Position numbers and translations under genes: made by a program. The notes beneath the pieces were generated by a model that worked only from the letters and a program-made list of their open reading frames with translations, did no database searches and was not told the DNA's origin. Below are positions 51,467 through 60,342 of a stretch of 64,000 nucleotides of DNA, one piece after another (positions within the stretch are counted from its first letter, which is position 1; each line of letters starts with the position of its first letter). The DNA lies in the NCBI GenBank assembly GCA_040387735.1, contig JAZKDE010000056.1:5331-69330 (forward strand), given 5' to 3'. Source of the DNA: Arcicella sp040387735 (GTDB taxonomy: Bacteria > Bacteroidota > Bacteroidia > Cytophagales > Spirosomataceae).

Positions 51467-52414
51467 TTACATAGTCAAAGCATCTTCCGTTAAGAAAACG
51501 CCATTTTGGGCTACTTTCAAGGTTAGTATTCTTCCACAAGGCATTGCCCAATTATCAGCTTCGTGTCCAACAGGAAAATCATAACAAACAGGAAAATCAT
51601 AATCCGCAACGGCTTCTTGAATTATCTCATTGGCAGTTTTACCAAAAGGGACATTATTGTCCTGACAATCCGAAAAACTCCCCACAATCAATCCTGCCAG
51701 ATTTTGCAATTTCCCGCTACGTTTTAATTGTATCATCATACGATCAATGCTGTACAAATACTCATTTACGTCTTCCAAAAACAAAATCTTTTCATCATAA
51801 TTAATATCTGACTTTGAACCAGTTAGATGAGAAAGCATAGCTAAATTACCCCCAATTAATTGCCCTCTCGCTAAACCAAAACGATTCATCTCATTCGGAA
51901 GAATTTCATATAAAAGAGGCTCACCAAATAGTAATTTCCTAAGACTTTCTAATGAGTACTCACCGCCTTCTTGCAAAAATAGTTTGGGCATAGTAGCGTG
52001 TAAACTTTCAATATTCAAGGTATGAATATGACAATGAACAGCAGTAATATCTGAAAAACCAACAACCCATTTAGGTGATTTCTGAAAGGTTCCAAAGTTA
52101 AGATTATCCAATAATCGAGAACTCCCATAACCCCCTCTGGCTGAAAAAATCGCCTTAATTTCTGGATTATCCAACATCAATTGAAAGTCATTTCTACGTA
52201 TTTGGTCAGTCCCCGCAAACTGGTGGTATTCACTCCTGAGGGATTCGCCTAAAATAACGGTTAAACCCCAAACATTTTCCATCAATTCAATGGCTGGCTT
52301 GAGAACTTCAAAATCGACTTTGCAGGCTAATGCCAATAAGCCTACAGTATCACCTTTTTGTAAAGAATTTGGTCGCAAAATTTCCGAATTATTGGTTAAA
52401 TGGGTAGTCGTCAC
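51467..52414 (-). CDS. LD-carboxypeptidase (peptidase S66 / MccF-like)
   Basis: A 315-aa S66 serine peptidase. The N-terminal domain has LQKGDTVGLLALAC and the glycine-rich ARGGYGSSRLLD near residues 92-103, in the region of the nucleophile. The C-terminal domain has GGNLAMLSHLTGS, FLEDVNEYLYSIDRMM with the catalytic Glu, and PVGHEADNWAMPCG with the catalytic His. LdcA removes the terminal D-alanine from recycled murein tetrapeptides in the cytoplasm; some relatives give microcin C immunity. No signal peptide is present, which fits murein recycling. Confidence 0.9.
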   Translation of the reverse strand: MTTTHLTNNSEILRPNSLQKGDTVGLLALACKVDFEVLKPAIELMENVWGLTVILGESLRSEYHQFAGTDQIRRNDFQLMLDNPEIKAIFSARGGYGSSRLLDNLNFGTFQKSPKWVVGFSDITAVHCHIHTLNIESLHATMPKLFLQEGGEYSLESLRKLLFGEPLLYEILPNEMNRFGLARGQLIGGNLAMLSHLTGSKSDINYDEKILFLEDVNEYLYSIDRMMIQLKRSGKLQNLAGLIVGSFSDCQDNNVPFGKTANEIIQEAVADYDFPVCYDFPVGHEADNWAMPCGRILTLKVAQNGVFLTEDALTM

Positions 52415-52529
52415 ACACTAAACGACATTTTATTATGTTATGTAAATATATAATCAGCTTGTTAAAAACCTAATAATTAATTGAGCTGAGTTAGTAAAAT
52501 TACGTACTCATTTCGGATTCGTTTTTAAA

Positions 52530-53567
52530 TTATCCAATAAAATAATCACTCTGTTTACCTTCTTCAGCTTCTTTAACGGGCGGAGTATATTCGCTCGTAA
52601 GGATAACGTCTTGAATGTCAGAAATTTTTGTTAAATCCAAACTAACAATCCCCGCCCCTACTTTGTCGCTGAACATAGGTAAAAATTTTGCTCCAAAAAC
52701 CATCTCTCGGGAATGAAAAGAAGTCCGAGAATGAACAGTTTGATTAAAAGTATCTTCTGTAGCCCTTATCAAAACCAAAAACTCAGCATCGGCTTTTATT
52801 AACTCTTCTTTGCCTAATCCAAACATTGGGCTATCCTGAGTAATTGCGTGAACTATTGTCCAATTTGTCGGGAAAAAATTCACTTTATCTCGTTCCAAAT
52901 TTAGACCAAAGTATCGTCTCAATACTTTGCCATCAACCTGTTTTTCCAGTATTGACATTGCTACTTCCACTTGGAGGTCAATTAACTGATTCGCTCGTTC
53001 ATTAACAACCCGAAACATAAAACCCGTTACGTCCAAATAAGGAGCAATAATGGCTTTATCGGAATACAAAATGTGAGCGACTGGCTTAGAAAAACGCCCA
53101 TAGAGCAAACTGGTAGCCAAAGCAAAAATCAAAAGGCCAAGCAATGACTCTACTGCTGCGACTGAACTCGCCCAAAAACCAATCGGGGCAATCCGTCCAT
53201 AACCAACCGTCGTGAGAGTTTGAGATGAGAAAAAGAAGGCATCCATCAACCGACTTTTCACCGATGTCATGTCTGCTCCCTGCAAATTTTCAATGCCCAC
53301 AAGTTCGTAAATACCCGCAAAAATTAAATTTAAGGTCAGGTAAAATGACACAATAAGTTCGAAAAAACGCCCCCAAGTGCATACCATTAGGCGGTTGAAA
53401 ATATTGACTCTACTCCAAAAAGAACCTCCTTCTCGCTTCACATTAAAGCTTCCATCACGGTTTAGCAGCCGAGTATCAGGGTCATTTATTTGAGTACCAA
53501 AGCCTAAATCTCGGCGTTTTTCTTCGGCTTCAACAAGTTTATCTTTTTTGGGGTGAAGTAAATTCAT
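52530..53567 (-). CDS. KirBac-type inward-rectifier potassium channel
   Basis: A 345-aa channel subunit that would form a tetramer. It has the interfacial slide helix (SFWSRVNIFNRLM, about 49-61), outer helix TM1 (68-90), pore helix with selectivity filter TTVGYG (119-124), inner helix TM2 (134-156) and a C-terminal Kir immunoglobulin-like domain (about 165-330: IAPYLDVTGFMFRVVNERANQLIDLQVEV... THAI-like strand VHAITQDSPMFG). The YGR after the filter and the R-A-N-Q region match KirBac. Such channels pass K+ and are closed by phosphoinositides or other lipids in known cases. Single gene. Confidence 0.93.
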   Translation of the reverse strand: MNLLHPKKDKLVEAEEKRRDLGFGTQINDPDTRLLNRDGSFNVKREGGSFWSRVNIFNRLMVCTWGRFFELIVSFYLTLNLIFAGIYELVGIENLQGADMTSVKSRLMDAFFFSSQTLTTVGYGRIAPIGFWASSVAAVESLLGLLIFALATSLLYGRFSKPVAHILYSDKAIIAPYLDVTGFMFRVVNERANQLIDLQVEVAMSILEKQVDGKVLRRYFGLNLERDKVNFFPTNWTIVHAITQDSPMFGLGKEELIKADAEFLVLIRATEDTFNQTVHSRTSFHSREMVFGAKFLPMFSDKVGAGIVSLDLTKISDIQDVILTSEYTPPVKEAEEGKQSDYFIG

Positions 53568-53766
53568 AATTGAGCAGTTTTAATAAATGACTAACTCCGT
53601 TTATGAATTTTTCGTTTCAATAGTTTTTCAAATTGACCCTTCACGGATAAAATGGATTTGCTCCGAAAATCTTTATTTTGAGGCAAGACAGCCTTCAAAT
53701 GTACTAATCTCCGATTCTATTTTCAGAAAATATTGGTAATCAGACAAAAACAATCATAAAATGAAT

Positions 53767-53774
53767 TATTTTTG
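53767..53774 (+). promoter_or_regulatory. -7 box before the thioredoxin-like gene
   Basis: TATTTTTG matches TAnnTTTG and gives a leader of about 62 bases. Confidence 0.45.
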
Positions 53775-53842
53775 TTTCACAATACGTTACTATCACTGAA
53801 TATCATCGTCTCGAAAAATCAGTACTTAATCATTGACCCAAC

Positions 53843-54388
53843 ATGAAAAATCTTTTATTTACGCTAATATTTTCTTCCCTATTATTTACAGGCAAAGCTC
53901 AAGCAGTTAATGAACACGCTGGACAAAAAATCCAATGGATGACACTGGAACAAGCTTTTGCAGCTACCCAGAAAGAACCACGCAAAATCATGGTCGATGT
54001 TTATACAGGCTGGTGCGGCTGGTGTAAAGTGATGGACCAAAGAACTTTTCCTAATGATAAAGTAGCGAGTTTTGTAAGCGAGAAATTTTATGCGGTAAAA
54101 TTGGATGCAGAACAAAAAGATACAATCACCATTGGTACTCAAAAATATATTTGGCAAAATGGCTATAATCAAGCGGGTGTAGCTCTTTTGCAGGGAAAAA
54201 TGTCTTTCCCAACAATTGTTTATTTAGACGAAAAATTTAATATGATTCAGTCTGTTCCTGGCTTTCAGGAAGCACCGCAATTTCACCAAGTAATAACTTT
54301 CTTTGGGGACAATCATTACAAAAAAGGCAACTGGGATCAATATCAAAGAGACGTTTATCCGAAACAATACGGTGAAGGAAAAAAATAA
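53843..54388 (+). CDS. Exported thioredoxin-fold protein (CGWC)
   Basis: A 181-aa protein with signal peptide (MKNLLFTLIFSSLLFTGKAQA). The thioredoxin fold carries Cys58-Gly-Trp-Cys61 in DVYTGWCGWCKVMD, followed by TFPNDKVASFVSEKFYAVKLDAEQ and the cis-Pro in MSFPTIVYLD. The extended active-site region resembles DUF255/thioredoxin_7 proteins. It would reduce or isomerise disulfides in the periplasm. It stands alone between a promoter and a terminator. Confidence 0.88.
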   Translation: MKNLLFTLIFSSLLFTGKAQAVNEHAGQKIQWMTLEQAFAATQKEPRKIMVDVYTGWCGWCKVMDQRTFPNDKVASFVSEKFYAVKLDAEQKDTITIGTQKYIWQNGYNQAGVALLQGKMSFPTIVYLDEKFNMIQSVPGFQEAPQFHQVITFFGDNHYKKGNWDQYQRDVYPKQYGEGKK

Positions 54389-54407
54389 AGGACAGGTATT
54401 TATAACC

Positions 54408-54445
54408 AAAAAGTGGGCAAGATTTTCATCTTACCCACTTTTTTT
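54408..54445. terminator. Bidirectional terminator
   Basis: A 15-bp stem with one G-T pair (54408-54422 with 54429-54443) and a T run, between converging genes. Confidence 0.85.
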
Positions 54446-54464
54446 ACGATATATTTGAAAGTTC

Positions 54465-55223
54465 TTAAAACTGCATTCCGTCTAAATCATTCACCGAAAC
54501 AATATATTTAGACTCATTATTTCCCATTCGTACTTTCAAATGGTAATTACCGCCCGCCAAATAGTACAAAGGTTTCAAAACACCCGTTTGAGTTGCTTCA
54601 CTGTATTTATAATCACAAGGAATTCCCATCCCTGTTTCCGTCGTTAAAATCGGAATTAATCTACTATCGCCCGTTTTGATATGAATTACGTTATTTTCGT
54701 CTGTTTGTAAACATCTTACAATTTCACTCGGTGCTGGAACGGCATCGAGCATGATTCTCACGGGAGCATAAACAACGGTTTTATCTTCCTCGTCAACTTC
54801 CATAATGCGGTAATATTTCGTACCAATATTCATTTTTGGGTCAATAAAAGTATATAGCGACCTTTCTTCTTGACTCGGTTCAACTTTTATTTCTCTTAAA
54901 TCATAAAAATTCTCTTTGTCGTGACTAATCTGAATAACATACATTTTAGCTTGGTGTCCCACTGCACTAACCCATGACAACTTTGCTTTGTAATTTTCAT
55001 CAAGAATTACTTTCAACGAAATTTTTGAATTACTCATCGATCTGATGGGTTCAAACATTTTTTTGTTAATAGCAGAGATTTTTAATTGATTTTCATCAAA
55101 CAAATTGACCGTAAAGTATTTGTATTCTTTATTGGCTAATAACTTGAAGGGCTTTGCGGGAATGGCAAAAGAAGCGTTAATGATAAAAATCATCAACATT
55201 GCATAAAGGAACGTTTTTTTCAT
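54465..55223 (-). CDS. Exported protein of unknown function, FnIII-like (252 aa)
   Basis: The protein has a signal peptide ending near NASFAIPA. The middle (about 65-165: KISLKVILDENYKAKLSWVSAVGHQAKMYVIQISHDKENFYDLREIKV) has the spacing of a fibronectin-III-like domain, as often seen before sorting domains in Bacteroidota. The end, LAGGNYHLKVRMGNNESKYIVSVNDLDGMQF, resembles a T9SS type A sorting signal (GxYxLxV...G) but lacks the usual basic end and extends past it, so secretion by T9SS is doubtful. No enzyme motif is seen. Confidence 0.68.
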   Translation of the reverse strand: MKKTFLYAMLMIFIINASFAIPAKPFKLLANKEYKYFTVNLFDENQLKISAINKKMFEPIRSMSNSKISLKVILDENYKAKLSWVSAVGHQAKMYVIQISHDKENFYDLREIKVEPSQEERSLYTFIDPKMNIGTKYYRIMEVDEEDKTVVYAPVRIMLDAVPAPSEIVRCLQTDENNVIHIKTGDSRLIPILTTETGMGIPCDYKYSEATQTGVLKPLYYLAGGNYHLKVRMGNNESKYIVSVNDLDGMQF

Positions 55224-55278
55224 GGGTTATTTATACTCGTTAGTGTACCCAGATATTCCGCAAAACTTATACCAATAA

Positions 55279-55854
55279 TTACAGAATCTTCAAAATATTT
55301 CCAATATTTGCACGCTGTTGGTAATTTTCATCAAAATGTACAAATTCTATCTTTCCATCTTGCCCAATTACATAAGTTGCAGGTACAGGAAGTATCCAAT
55401 CTCCTTGCTTCTTTTCTAAATCCAATCCATAACCTTTATATTTGGTTTGCATATCGTCCGACATTGAATAAGCCACTTTCCAATCTTTCATAATCTTACG
55501 GTCTTTGTCGTAAATTATTGAAAATGTTGATTTTGTCTTCTCAACGGCTTTGCTGATAGATTCCTCAGGTTCAGGAGTTATGGCAATAACCTTTGCATTT
55601 TTTGTACTAAATTCTGGTAAAGCTTGCTCTAATTGGCTCATATATTTATTGCAATAAGGACACCAAGCTCCTCGATAAAACATCAAAACGACCTTTCCCT
55701 TTTCTGTTAATTCTTTGAGACTAATCATTTTTCCGTTATGGTCTTTTCCTACAAAATTAGGAGCGTTATCACCTACTTTTAAGGCAATGGGTTTATCCTG
55801 AGCAAAGGTTGAGAAAAAACTCATTATTAGGATAATTGTAATCAATTTGTTCAT
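55279..55854 (-). CDS. Exported peroxiredoxin-like thiol protein (CPYC)
   Basis: The start at 55854 (MNKLITIILIMSFFSTFAQ) gives a signal peptide and 191 aa; the open frame begins 75 bases earlier without one. The AhpC/TSA fold is seen in LKVGDNAPNFVGKDHNGKMISLKEL and VVLMFYRGAWCPYCNKYMSQLEQALPEF, with Cys65-Pro-Tyr-Cys68, and GDWILPVPATYVIGQDGKI. RGxWCPYC is typical of peroxiredoxin-like (AhpC-related) proteins. It probably reduces peroxides or disulfides in the periplasm. It follows the unknown FnIII-like gene by 55 bases. Confidence 0.87.
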   Translation of the reverse strand: MNKLITIILIMSFFSTFAQDKPIALKVGDNAPNFVGKDHNGKMISLKELTEKGKVVLMFYRGAWCPYCNKYMSQLEQALPEFSTKNAKVIAITPEPEESISKAVEKTKSTFSIIYDKDRKIMKDWKVAYSMSDDMQTKYKGYGLDLEKKQGDWILPVPATYVIGQDGKIEFVHFDENYQQRANIGNILKIL

Positions 55855-56046
55855 AAATAAATGAAATTTAAGTTTAATAATTGTAAAAATAGGAGATTTG
55901 GTCTTCTCAAAATGTAAGTCAGCCGACATTCAAAAAAATTGTTTTCACAATCCATTTTAAAGCCTTATTTTTACACCGAAAAACAGTCTAATTATTTGAT
56001 TTTGTGAATATTTCAAGAAGTTTTTGAAGAATATTTGCTCATTCAG
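55855..56046. other. Non-coding stretch upstream of the peroxiredoxin-like and glyA genes
   Basis: About 190 bases lie between the divergent starts and the inverted repeat at 56047. I see no full -7 box for either gene; TATTTTTA on the minus strand is a near match for the peroxiredoxin-like gene. Confidence 0.35.
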
Positions 56047-56157
56047 AGGTATTAGGAATTTGGTATTTGGTTTTAGTATTTTAACGGATTACTTATTTTG
56101 GATAATCTTGAAAAACTAATCCCTAAAACCCAATCCCTAAAACCTATTACCTAAAAC
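56047..56157. repeat. Imperfect inverted repeat, TTTAGG type, before glyA
   Basis: The left arm (from 56047, AGGTATTAGGAATTTGG...) pairs loosely with the right arm (56118-56152), which is a tandem of AATCCCTAAAACC, AATCCCTAAAACC and a degenerate ATTACCTAAAAC. It shares words with the repeats at 8274 and 63118. Confidence 0.6.
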
Positions 56158-56178
56158 ATTCACTCATTGAATTTACCA

Positions 56179-57471
56179 ATGGCAACAGCAACTTTCACGC
56201 TCGAAAGAGATACCGAAATTTTTAATTTGATTAATCAAGAAGCTCACCGTCAAGAGTACGGAATCGAATTGATTGCTTCTGAGAATTTTACTTCAAAACA
56301 AGTCATGGAAGCCCAAGGCTCAGTTTTGACCAATAAATATGCAGAAGGACTTCCAGGAAAACGTTATTACGGTGGTTGTGAAGTTGTTGACCAAGTAGAA
56401 ACTATTGCTATTGAGCGTGCAAAAGCACTTTTCGGAGCAACTTGGGCAAACGTTCAGCCTCACTCGGGAGCTCAAGCAAACGCTGCGGTTTTCTTATCAT
56501 TCTTAAATCCAGGCGATAAAATTTTAGGTTTCAACCTTTCTCACGGTGGTCACCTTTCTCATGGTTCTCCAGTAAACTTCTCAGGAAAATACTTCCAAGC
56601 ATTTTTCTACGGTGTTGAAGAAGAAACAGGTTTAATTGACTGGGATAAAGTAGAAGCTACCGCTTTGAAAGAAAAACCAAGATTGATTATTTGTGGTGCT
56701 TCTGCATATTCACGTGATTGGGACTATGTTCGTTTACGTGCCATTGCTGACGAAATCGGTGCAATTCTATTAGCCGATATTTCTCACCCATCGGCATTAA
56801 TTGCGAAAGGTTTATTGAATAACCCAATGCAACATTGCCATATCGTAACTACAACAACCCACAAAACGTTGAGAGGGCCACGTGGTGGTTTAATTATGAT
56901 GGGCAATGACTTTGTGAATCCATTTGGTCAAAAAACATTAAAAGGTGAATTGAAAATGATGTCAGCGTTGTTAGACGGTGGCGTTTTCCCGGGAACGCAA
57001 GGTGGACCATTGGAACACGTTATTGCGGCAAAAGCAATTGCTTTCGGTGAAGCTTTAACGGATAATTTCCAAGATTATGCTGAACAATTACAACGCAATG
57101 CAAAAGTAATGGCTCAGGGTTTTGTGGATAAAGGATATAAAATCATCTCTGGTGGAACAGATAATCACCTGATGTTAATTGACTTACGTCCAAAAGGATT
57201 AACAGGTAAATTAGCGGAAAACACCTTGGTAAAAGCTGACATTACTATCAACAAAAACATGGTTCCGTTTGATGATAAATCTCCATTTGTAACCTCTGGT
57301 ATTCGTGTAGGAACGGCAGCCATGACAACTCGTGGTATGAAAGAAGCAGAAATGTTGCACATTGTAGAGTTAATTGACAGCGTTTTGATGAATCACGACA
57401 ATGAAACATTCATTGGTTCGGTGAAAACAGAAGTAAACAAATGGATGGAAGCATTTCCGTTGTATGTATAG
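56179..57471 (+). CDS. glyA: Serine hydroxymethyltransferase
   Basis: GlyA interconverts serine and glycine and loads 5,10-methylene-THF, the main one-carbon source. The ATG at 56179 (MATATFTLERDTEIF) gives 430 aa. The PLP Lys229 is in TTTTHKTLRGPRGG; IELIASENFTS, YAEGLPGKRYYGGCE and NVQPHSGAQAN are intact. A terminator follows. It is monocistronic. Confidence 0.97.
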   Translation: MATATFTLERDTEIFNLINQEAHRQEYGIELIASENFTSKQVMEAQGSVLTNKYAEGLPGKRYYGGCEVVDQVETIAIERAKALFGATWANVQPHSGAQANAAVFLSFLNPGDKILGFNLSHGGHLSHGSPVNFSGKYFQAFFYGVEEETGLIDWDKVEATALKEKPRLIICGASAYSRDWDYVRLRAIADEIGAILLADISHPSALIAKGLLNNPMQHCHIVTTTTHKTLRGPRGGLIMMGNDFVNPFGQKTLKGELKMMSALLDGGVFPGTQGGPLEHVIAAKAIAFGEALTDNFQDYAEQLQRNAKVMAQGFVDKGYKIISGGTDNHLMLIDLRPKGLTGKLAENTLVKADITINKNMVPFDDKSPFVTSGIRVGTAAMTTRGMKEAEMLHIVELIDSVLMNHDNETFIGSVKTEVNKWMEAFPLYV

Positions 57472-57558
57472 ATTTTTTACGAAGTATTAAGTCCTAAGAT
57501 TGGTGAAATTTAAGCCTTAATTCTTAATACATAATACGTTATATTTAATACATCATTT

Positions 57559-57596
57559 AAAAACCCTGACAATCCAAAACGTTGTCGGGGTTTTTT
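57559..57596 (+). terminator. Terminator after glyA
   Basis: A 14-bp stem with one G-T pair (57559-57572 with 57582-57595) closing on a T run. Confidence 0.85.
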
Positions 57597-57608
57597 ATGT
57601 TTTTGATG

Positions 57609-57616
57609 TAACTTTG
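57609..57616 (+). promoter_or_regulatory. -7 box of tatC
   Basis: TAACTTTG matches TAnnTTTG and would give a leader of about 57 bases before tatC. Confidence 0.55.
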
Positions 57617-57679
57617 CGAGATAAATATTTATACAAGAAATATGACGAGAATTATTTCTCTAAATAATAATAAATAAAA

Positions 57680-58531
57680 ATGGCTTTAGACCAAGAATTT
57701 GAACACGAAATAGACGAAACAGAAGGGAATGAAATGTCTTTCCTTGACCATCTTGAAGAACTGCGTTGGCATATAATACGCTCATTGATTGCCATTTTTG
57801 TTTTTACAACTATCGCTTGGGTTTTTCAGAAAGAGATTTTCGGGGGTGTTATTATGGCCCCTTCAAAGTCTGAATTTTGGACAAATAGAATGTTATGTAA
57901 ATTAGCAGACTTGACTGGTGTAGAAGGACTTTGCTTCAAACAGGCAGATTTTATTCTACAAAGTCGTGAGGTATCAGGGCAATTTATGATGGCTCTTACG
58001 CAGTCAATTATGGTAGGTTTACTTTTTTCTTTTCCTTATTTTTTCTGGGAAATTTGGCGTTTTGTAAAACCAGGCTTAAAATTAAAAGAAGTAAAAGCAG
58101 CAAGAGGAGCAGTTTTCTGGGTTTCTTTATTGTTTTTTACTGGAGTTGCTTTTGGGTATTTTGTGGTTTCTCCAATGGCAATCAACTTTTTGGCAAGTTT
58201 CAAATTGGATGATTCTATTCAAAATCAATTTGATATTAACGATTACATTTCATTGCTTTCAACGATGACTTTGGCTTGTGGAATCACTTTCCAGTTGCCA
58301 ATGGTTGCCTATGTTTTGTCAATGGTCGGAATTCTTACGCCTAAATTCATGCGAGATTATCGTCGTCATGCTTTGGTAGTTATTCTAATTATTGCGGCAA
58401 TTATTACGCCTTCTCCCGATATGATTTCTCAACTTTTGGTAACATTACCCCTTTTGGGACTTTATGAAATTAGTATTGGCGTATCAGCAAGGGTAAACAA
58501 ACAACGCCAAGCTGAGAGTTTAGAGGATTAA
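57680..58531 (+). CDS. tatC: Sec-independent (Tat) translocase subunit TatC
   Basis: TatC is the membrane receptor for twin-arginine signal peptides. The 283-aa protein has six helices. The N-terminal cytoplasmic motif is MSFLDHLEELRWHIIRSL, with the Glu residues that touch the RR motif, and a later signature is FPYFFWEIWRFVKPGL. A periplasmic loop of about 50 residues after helix 1 is longer than in E. coli, as often in Bacteroidota. tatA/B genes are not next to it. A Tat-type protein is encoded just beyond, in converging orientation. Confidence 0.95.
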   Translation: MALDQEFEHEIDETEGNEMSFLDHLEELRWHIIRSLIAIFVFTTIAWVFQKEIFGGVIMAPSKSEFWTNRMLCKLADLTGVEGLCFKQADFILQSREVSGQFMMALTQSIMVGLLFSFPYFFWEIWRFVKPGLKLKEVKAARGAVFWVSLLFFTGVAFGYFVVSPMAINFLASFKLDDSIQNQFDINDYISLLSTMTLACGITFQLPMVAYVLSMVGILTPKFMRDYRRHALVVILIIAAIITPSPDMISQLLVTLPLLGLYEISIGVSARVNKQRQAESLED

Positions 58532-58552
58532 TTAGCATTAGAAATTAGCATA

Positions 58553-58591
58553 AAAAACGGTCAGATGAAATAAATCATCTGACCGTTTTTA
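58553..58591. terminator. Bidirectional terminator after tatC
   Basis: A perfect 16-bp stem (58553-58568 with 58575-58590) with A and T runs, between converging genes. Confidence 0.9.
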
Positions 58592-58632
58592 TTTGTTTAA
58601 ACTATTGATTTGTTAAATGACAAGAACATAAA

Positions 58633-60189
58633 TTAAACTCCCGCAACTGAAAGTTTTACTCCCGCTGCCATAGTCAAATTTCCATAATTTTGAAGATTCT
58701 TTATCGTTGCGTTTGCATTCAATGTTACAGTATGACCCACACAAATTCTGGCATTTTCATTCGTGAAAGGCACACGTCCGCAGGACCACGTTTTTTCATC
58801 GTGCCAACTTCCTGTTTTTATCGTACAAACTTCATCAGTAAATAAGGATACAGTATCAAAAGTTTTATTGAGTAATAACGACGACGCATCAGTTTTACTT
58901 CTTCCAAACCAGTCGATGAGAATATCCCAATAAATTCTACGGAAGTCGATTTGCATTTTTAAATCCTGATTTCCCGTTGTTCCATTCAAATCAGTCGGTA
59001 AATTAGAATATCCCCCAATATTTGGGTTTCTACCCACCATTTGACGTTTCAGACTTGAGCCAAAAACAAACATTGGAGCCGCCACACCGTGGTCAGTTCC
59101 AGCACTTGAGTTTGAATTTGCTCTTCTTCCAAATTCTGAAAAAGTAAAACCAACGACTTTATCCTCCACGCCTCTTTGCTGTAAATCAGTCTGGAAAGCT
59201 TTGATTCCATCGGAAAGTTTACCCAATAATGTAGCATGAGCTCCTAAATTATTATTCGTTCCACCCCCTGCTTGCACTTGAGTAGAATGAGTGTCAAATC
59301 CACCGATTGAAAGGAAGTAAATCTTTGTTTTTAAACCTCCACCAACCAATCTGGCTACAATTTTTAATTGGTCAGCAATAGAATTTCCCGTTGGATAAAC
59401 AGGAGCAGGTGTAATATTTCCTGCGGTATTTGCTGTCGTAATCTCAGCCGAATATCCAATAGCTAAAGCTTGTTGCTGACGAATAAAAGAAACTAAATCG
59501 CCCGCTTCACAGCAAGGTAAATCAGTAGTTGTTGCACCACTTCCTCCGCCCACGAGAATAGAATAACTTGCGGGGTCGTTAATTGCCACTGCCATTGATT
59601 GATTACTTCCTAAAAGAGTGGTTGAAGTCAAATAACCAATCTGAATTGCCAATGGGTCTTCCATGGTGGCATTGGCATTGTCTCTATCAGTAATAGGAGG
59701 CGTAGGATAATTGGCAAAGCGGTCTTCTAAATAACGCCCTGCCCAACCCGTATCTACTTGCACGGCGGCGTCAGTACCTGTCATCCAAATATCCGTAGCT
59801 CGATAATGCGAATAACTTGGGGTTGGATAAGAAACAGAATGAACAACGGCTAATTTACCATTATCGTGCATTTGCTTCAACCCAGTCATACTCGGATGCA
59901 AACCAGTTGCTCCGTTTCCCAGAGGTAATACAGAAGCTTGAGGAACTGCAATATTACTTCTAAGATTATTGTATTGAGAATACTGGTCGAGTGGAATAAC
60001 AGTATTTAAACCATCATTTCCACCATTAAGATATATAATTACTAATACACGGTCTTTGGCAAGGGCATCCGTTTTCATTAAGGATTGTACAAGTGGTGAG
60101 TTAGCTCCAAAGGCTTTCACCCCAAAACCATCTACCAAGACGGGTACTAAAAAAGAAGAAGTAGCGGCAAGGAAATCTCTACGTTTCAT
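58633..60189 (-). CDS. DUF1501 protein with Tat signal and C-terminal extension
   Basis: The start at 60189 gives 518 aa; the open frame adds 22 residues upstream. It begins MKRRDFLAATSSFLVPVLV, a twin-arginine signal. The DUF1501 body (related to sulfatase/alkaline-phosphatase-like folds) has VLVIIYLNGGNDGLNTVIP, SYSHYRATDIWMTG, FSEFGRRANSNSSAGTDHG and WDILIDWFGR. The last 55 residues (GSWHDEKTWSCGRVPFTNENARICVGHTVTL) form a small G-x-W...TWS-G-x-x-P domain common in extracellular Bacteroidota proteins. It follows the DUF1800 gene by 153 bases and they almost always occur as a pair. Their function is not established. Confidence 0.9.
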   Translation of the reverse strand: MKRRDFLAATSSFLVPVLVDGFGVKAFGANSPLVQSLMKTDALAKDRVLVIIYLNGGNDGLNTVIPLDQYSQYNNLRSNIAVPQASVLPLGNGATGLHPSMTGLKQMHDNGKLAVVHSVSYPTPSYSHYRATDIWMTGTDAAVQVDTGWAGRYLEDRFANYPTPPITDRDNANATMEDPLAIQIGYLTSTTLLGSNQSMAVAINDPASYSILVGGGSGATTTDLPCCEAGDLVSFIRQQQALAIGYSAEITTANTAGNITPAPVYPTGNSIADQLKIVARLVGGGLKTKIYFLSIGGFDTHSTQVQAGGGTNNNLGAHATLLGKLSDGIKAFQTDLQQRGVEDKVVGFTFSEFGRRANSNSSAGTDHGVAAPMFVFGSSLKRQMVGRNPNIGGYSNLPTDLNGTTGNQDLKMQIDFRRIYWDILIDWFGRSKTDASSLLLNKTFDTVSLFTDEVCTIKTGSWHDEKTWSCGRVPFTNENARICVGHTVTLNANATIKNLQNYGNLTMAAGVKLSVAGV

Positions 60190-60342
60190 ATATTTATCGT
60201 TTTTAGATGCTTGATTTTTGATATTAATCAAAACACATAATCGGAAAATCAGCAAAGTAAAAAATGAATAACTGTTGATTAATTAAGCCATGAATTATTG
60301 GCTTTTTTTAGCTTTCGAGTTCGAATATTTGCAAACTAAATA

